The notes below the pieces were generated by a model. The model made no database searches. It was not told where the DNA came from and saw only the letters and a list, made by a program, of their open reading frames with translations. The position numbers and the translations under genes were made by a program. This document shows positions 4,799-5,128 of a DNA stretch of 5,128 nt, piece after piece. The first letter of the stretch is position 1. Each line of letters starts with the position of its first letter. The DNA comes from a bacterium (GTDB lineage: Bacteria; Actinomycetota; Acidimicrobiia; Acidimicrobiales; CATQHL01), in the NCBI GenBank assembly GCA_026713745.1, contig JAPONU010000465.1, positions 1 to 5,128 of the forward strand, given 5' to 3'.

Positions 4799-5128
4799 CA
4801 GCGTCGGAGGGGTATGTGTTGGGGTTTGCGGTCGGGGTATTGCATGGTGAGTTTCCCGCGGGGTCCGCGGGTGATCTCGGCGCCGCGTTTGGAGTGGATC
4901 TCCTTGTGGTGGCAATGCCCGCACAGCAAACAGAGATTGTCCAGGTCGGTGGGGCCGCCGTCCTTCCAGTTGCAGATGTGATGGGGTTCGCAGTAGCTGT
5001 TGGGGGCGCCGCAGCCGACGCAGCCCTTGTCGCGCACCGCGAGGGCGATGCGCTGCGCGTCGGTGGCGTCGCGCACGGCGCGACCCAACCACAGCGGCTG
5101 GCCGTCGGTGTCGAACAGGGCGGGCAGG
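4798..5128 (-). CDS. HNH endonuclease, C-terminal domain of a DUF222/13E12-repeat-type protein (5' end outside window)
   Basis: The frame is open from the right edge and ends at TGA 4800-4798, giving 109 visible residues from LPALFDTDGQ onward. PLWLGRAVRDATDAQRIALAVRDKGC is the usual lead-in of DUF222-linked HNH domains. The zinc-binding cysteines are C36-x-x-C39 and C69-x-x-C72. The HNH signature is HH at 49-50, N64 and H73/H78, all intact, within CEPHHICNWKDGGPTDLDN. HNH domains are metal-dependent nucleases that nick or cut DNA. In this actinobacterial family they are multi-copy and of unclear role, sometimes tied to mobile introns or phage. The tail after residue 80 is basic and ends HIPLRR. 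The TTG at 5088 is only an internal codon; the true start lies beyond the window. No mutation is seen, so the domain may be active. Confidence 0.9.
   Translation of the reverse strand, partial: LPALFDTDGQPLWLGRAVRDATDAQRIALAVRDKGCVGCGAPNSYCEPHHICNWKDGGPTDLDNLCLLCGHCHHKEIHSKRGAEITRGPRGKLTMQYPDRKPQHIPLRR

Noticed and set aside
4268..4981. 237-residue plus-strand open frame over the repeats and HNH gene
   Set aside because: It is antisense to the HNH domain in its last third, and the rest is tandem repeat and uncharacterised spacer; no motif supports it.

Overview
The window is very GC-rich and looks like an actinobacterial chromosome. The visible reasons are the strong G/C bias at third codon positions, GTG starts used alongside ATG, strong GGAGG ribosome sites, and a DUF222/13E12-type HNH protein, a family expanded in Actinobacteria. 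I cannot name the species from sequence alone.

Region 1 (1-955, minus strand) is most of a dihydrodipicolinate-reductase-like / 2,4-diaminopentanoate-dehydrogenase-like NAD(P)-dependent oxidoreductase that runs off the left edge. A 168-base divergent intergenic region (956-1123) separates it from the core of the window.

Region 2 (1124-3990, plus strand) is a compact three-gene operon. It encodes a beta-class DNA methyltransferase (485 aa) with a long C-terminal extension, an unrecognised 118-aa protein, and an unrecognised 355-aa protein. The 355-aa protein has a restriction-fold-like E...PAD...ISCK pattern and a C-terminal QLSFPL tail that resembles a sliding-clamp-binding motif. Each stop codon overlaps the next start by exactly 8 bases, so the three proteins are probably made together. 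The most economical reading is an uncharacterised restriction-modification-like or other anti-foreign-DNA system: the methylase marks self DNA, and the third protein, perhaps with the small protein, acts on unmarked DNA. This function is inferred from layout and motifs, not shown.

Region 3 (3991-4797) holds no intact gene and looks like a mobile-element graveyard. It contains a near-perfect 37-base duplication of the operon's 3' end, a decayed C-terminal piece of a DDE transposase on the minus strand with two in-frame amber codons, a 16-base tandem repeat with an inverted partial match on the other side of the remnant, a small perfect hairpin, and a two-copy 75/71-base tandem repeat.

Region 4 (4798-5128, minus strand) is the C-terminal HNH nuclease domain of a DUF222/13E12-type protein that runs off the right edge. 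Its stop codon lies exactly at the edge of the tandem repeat. The operon is thus bounded on its 3' side by mobile-element debris and an HNH gene, which fits an accessory, horizontally mobile location.
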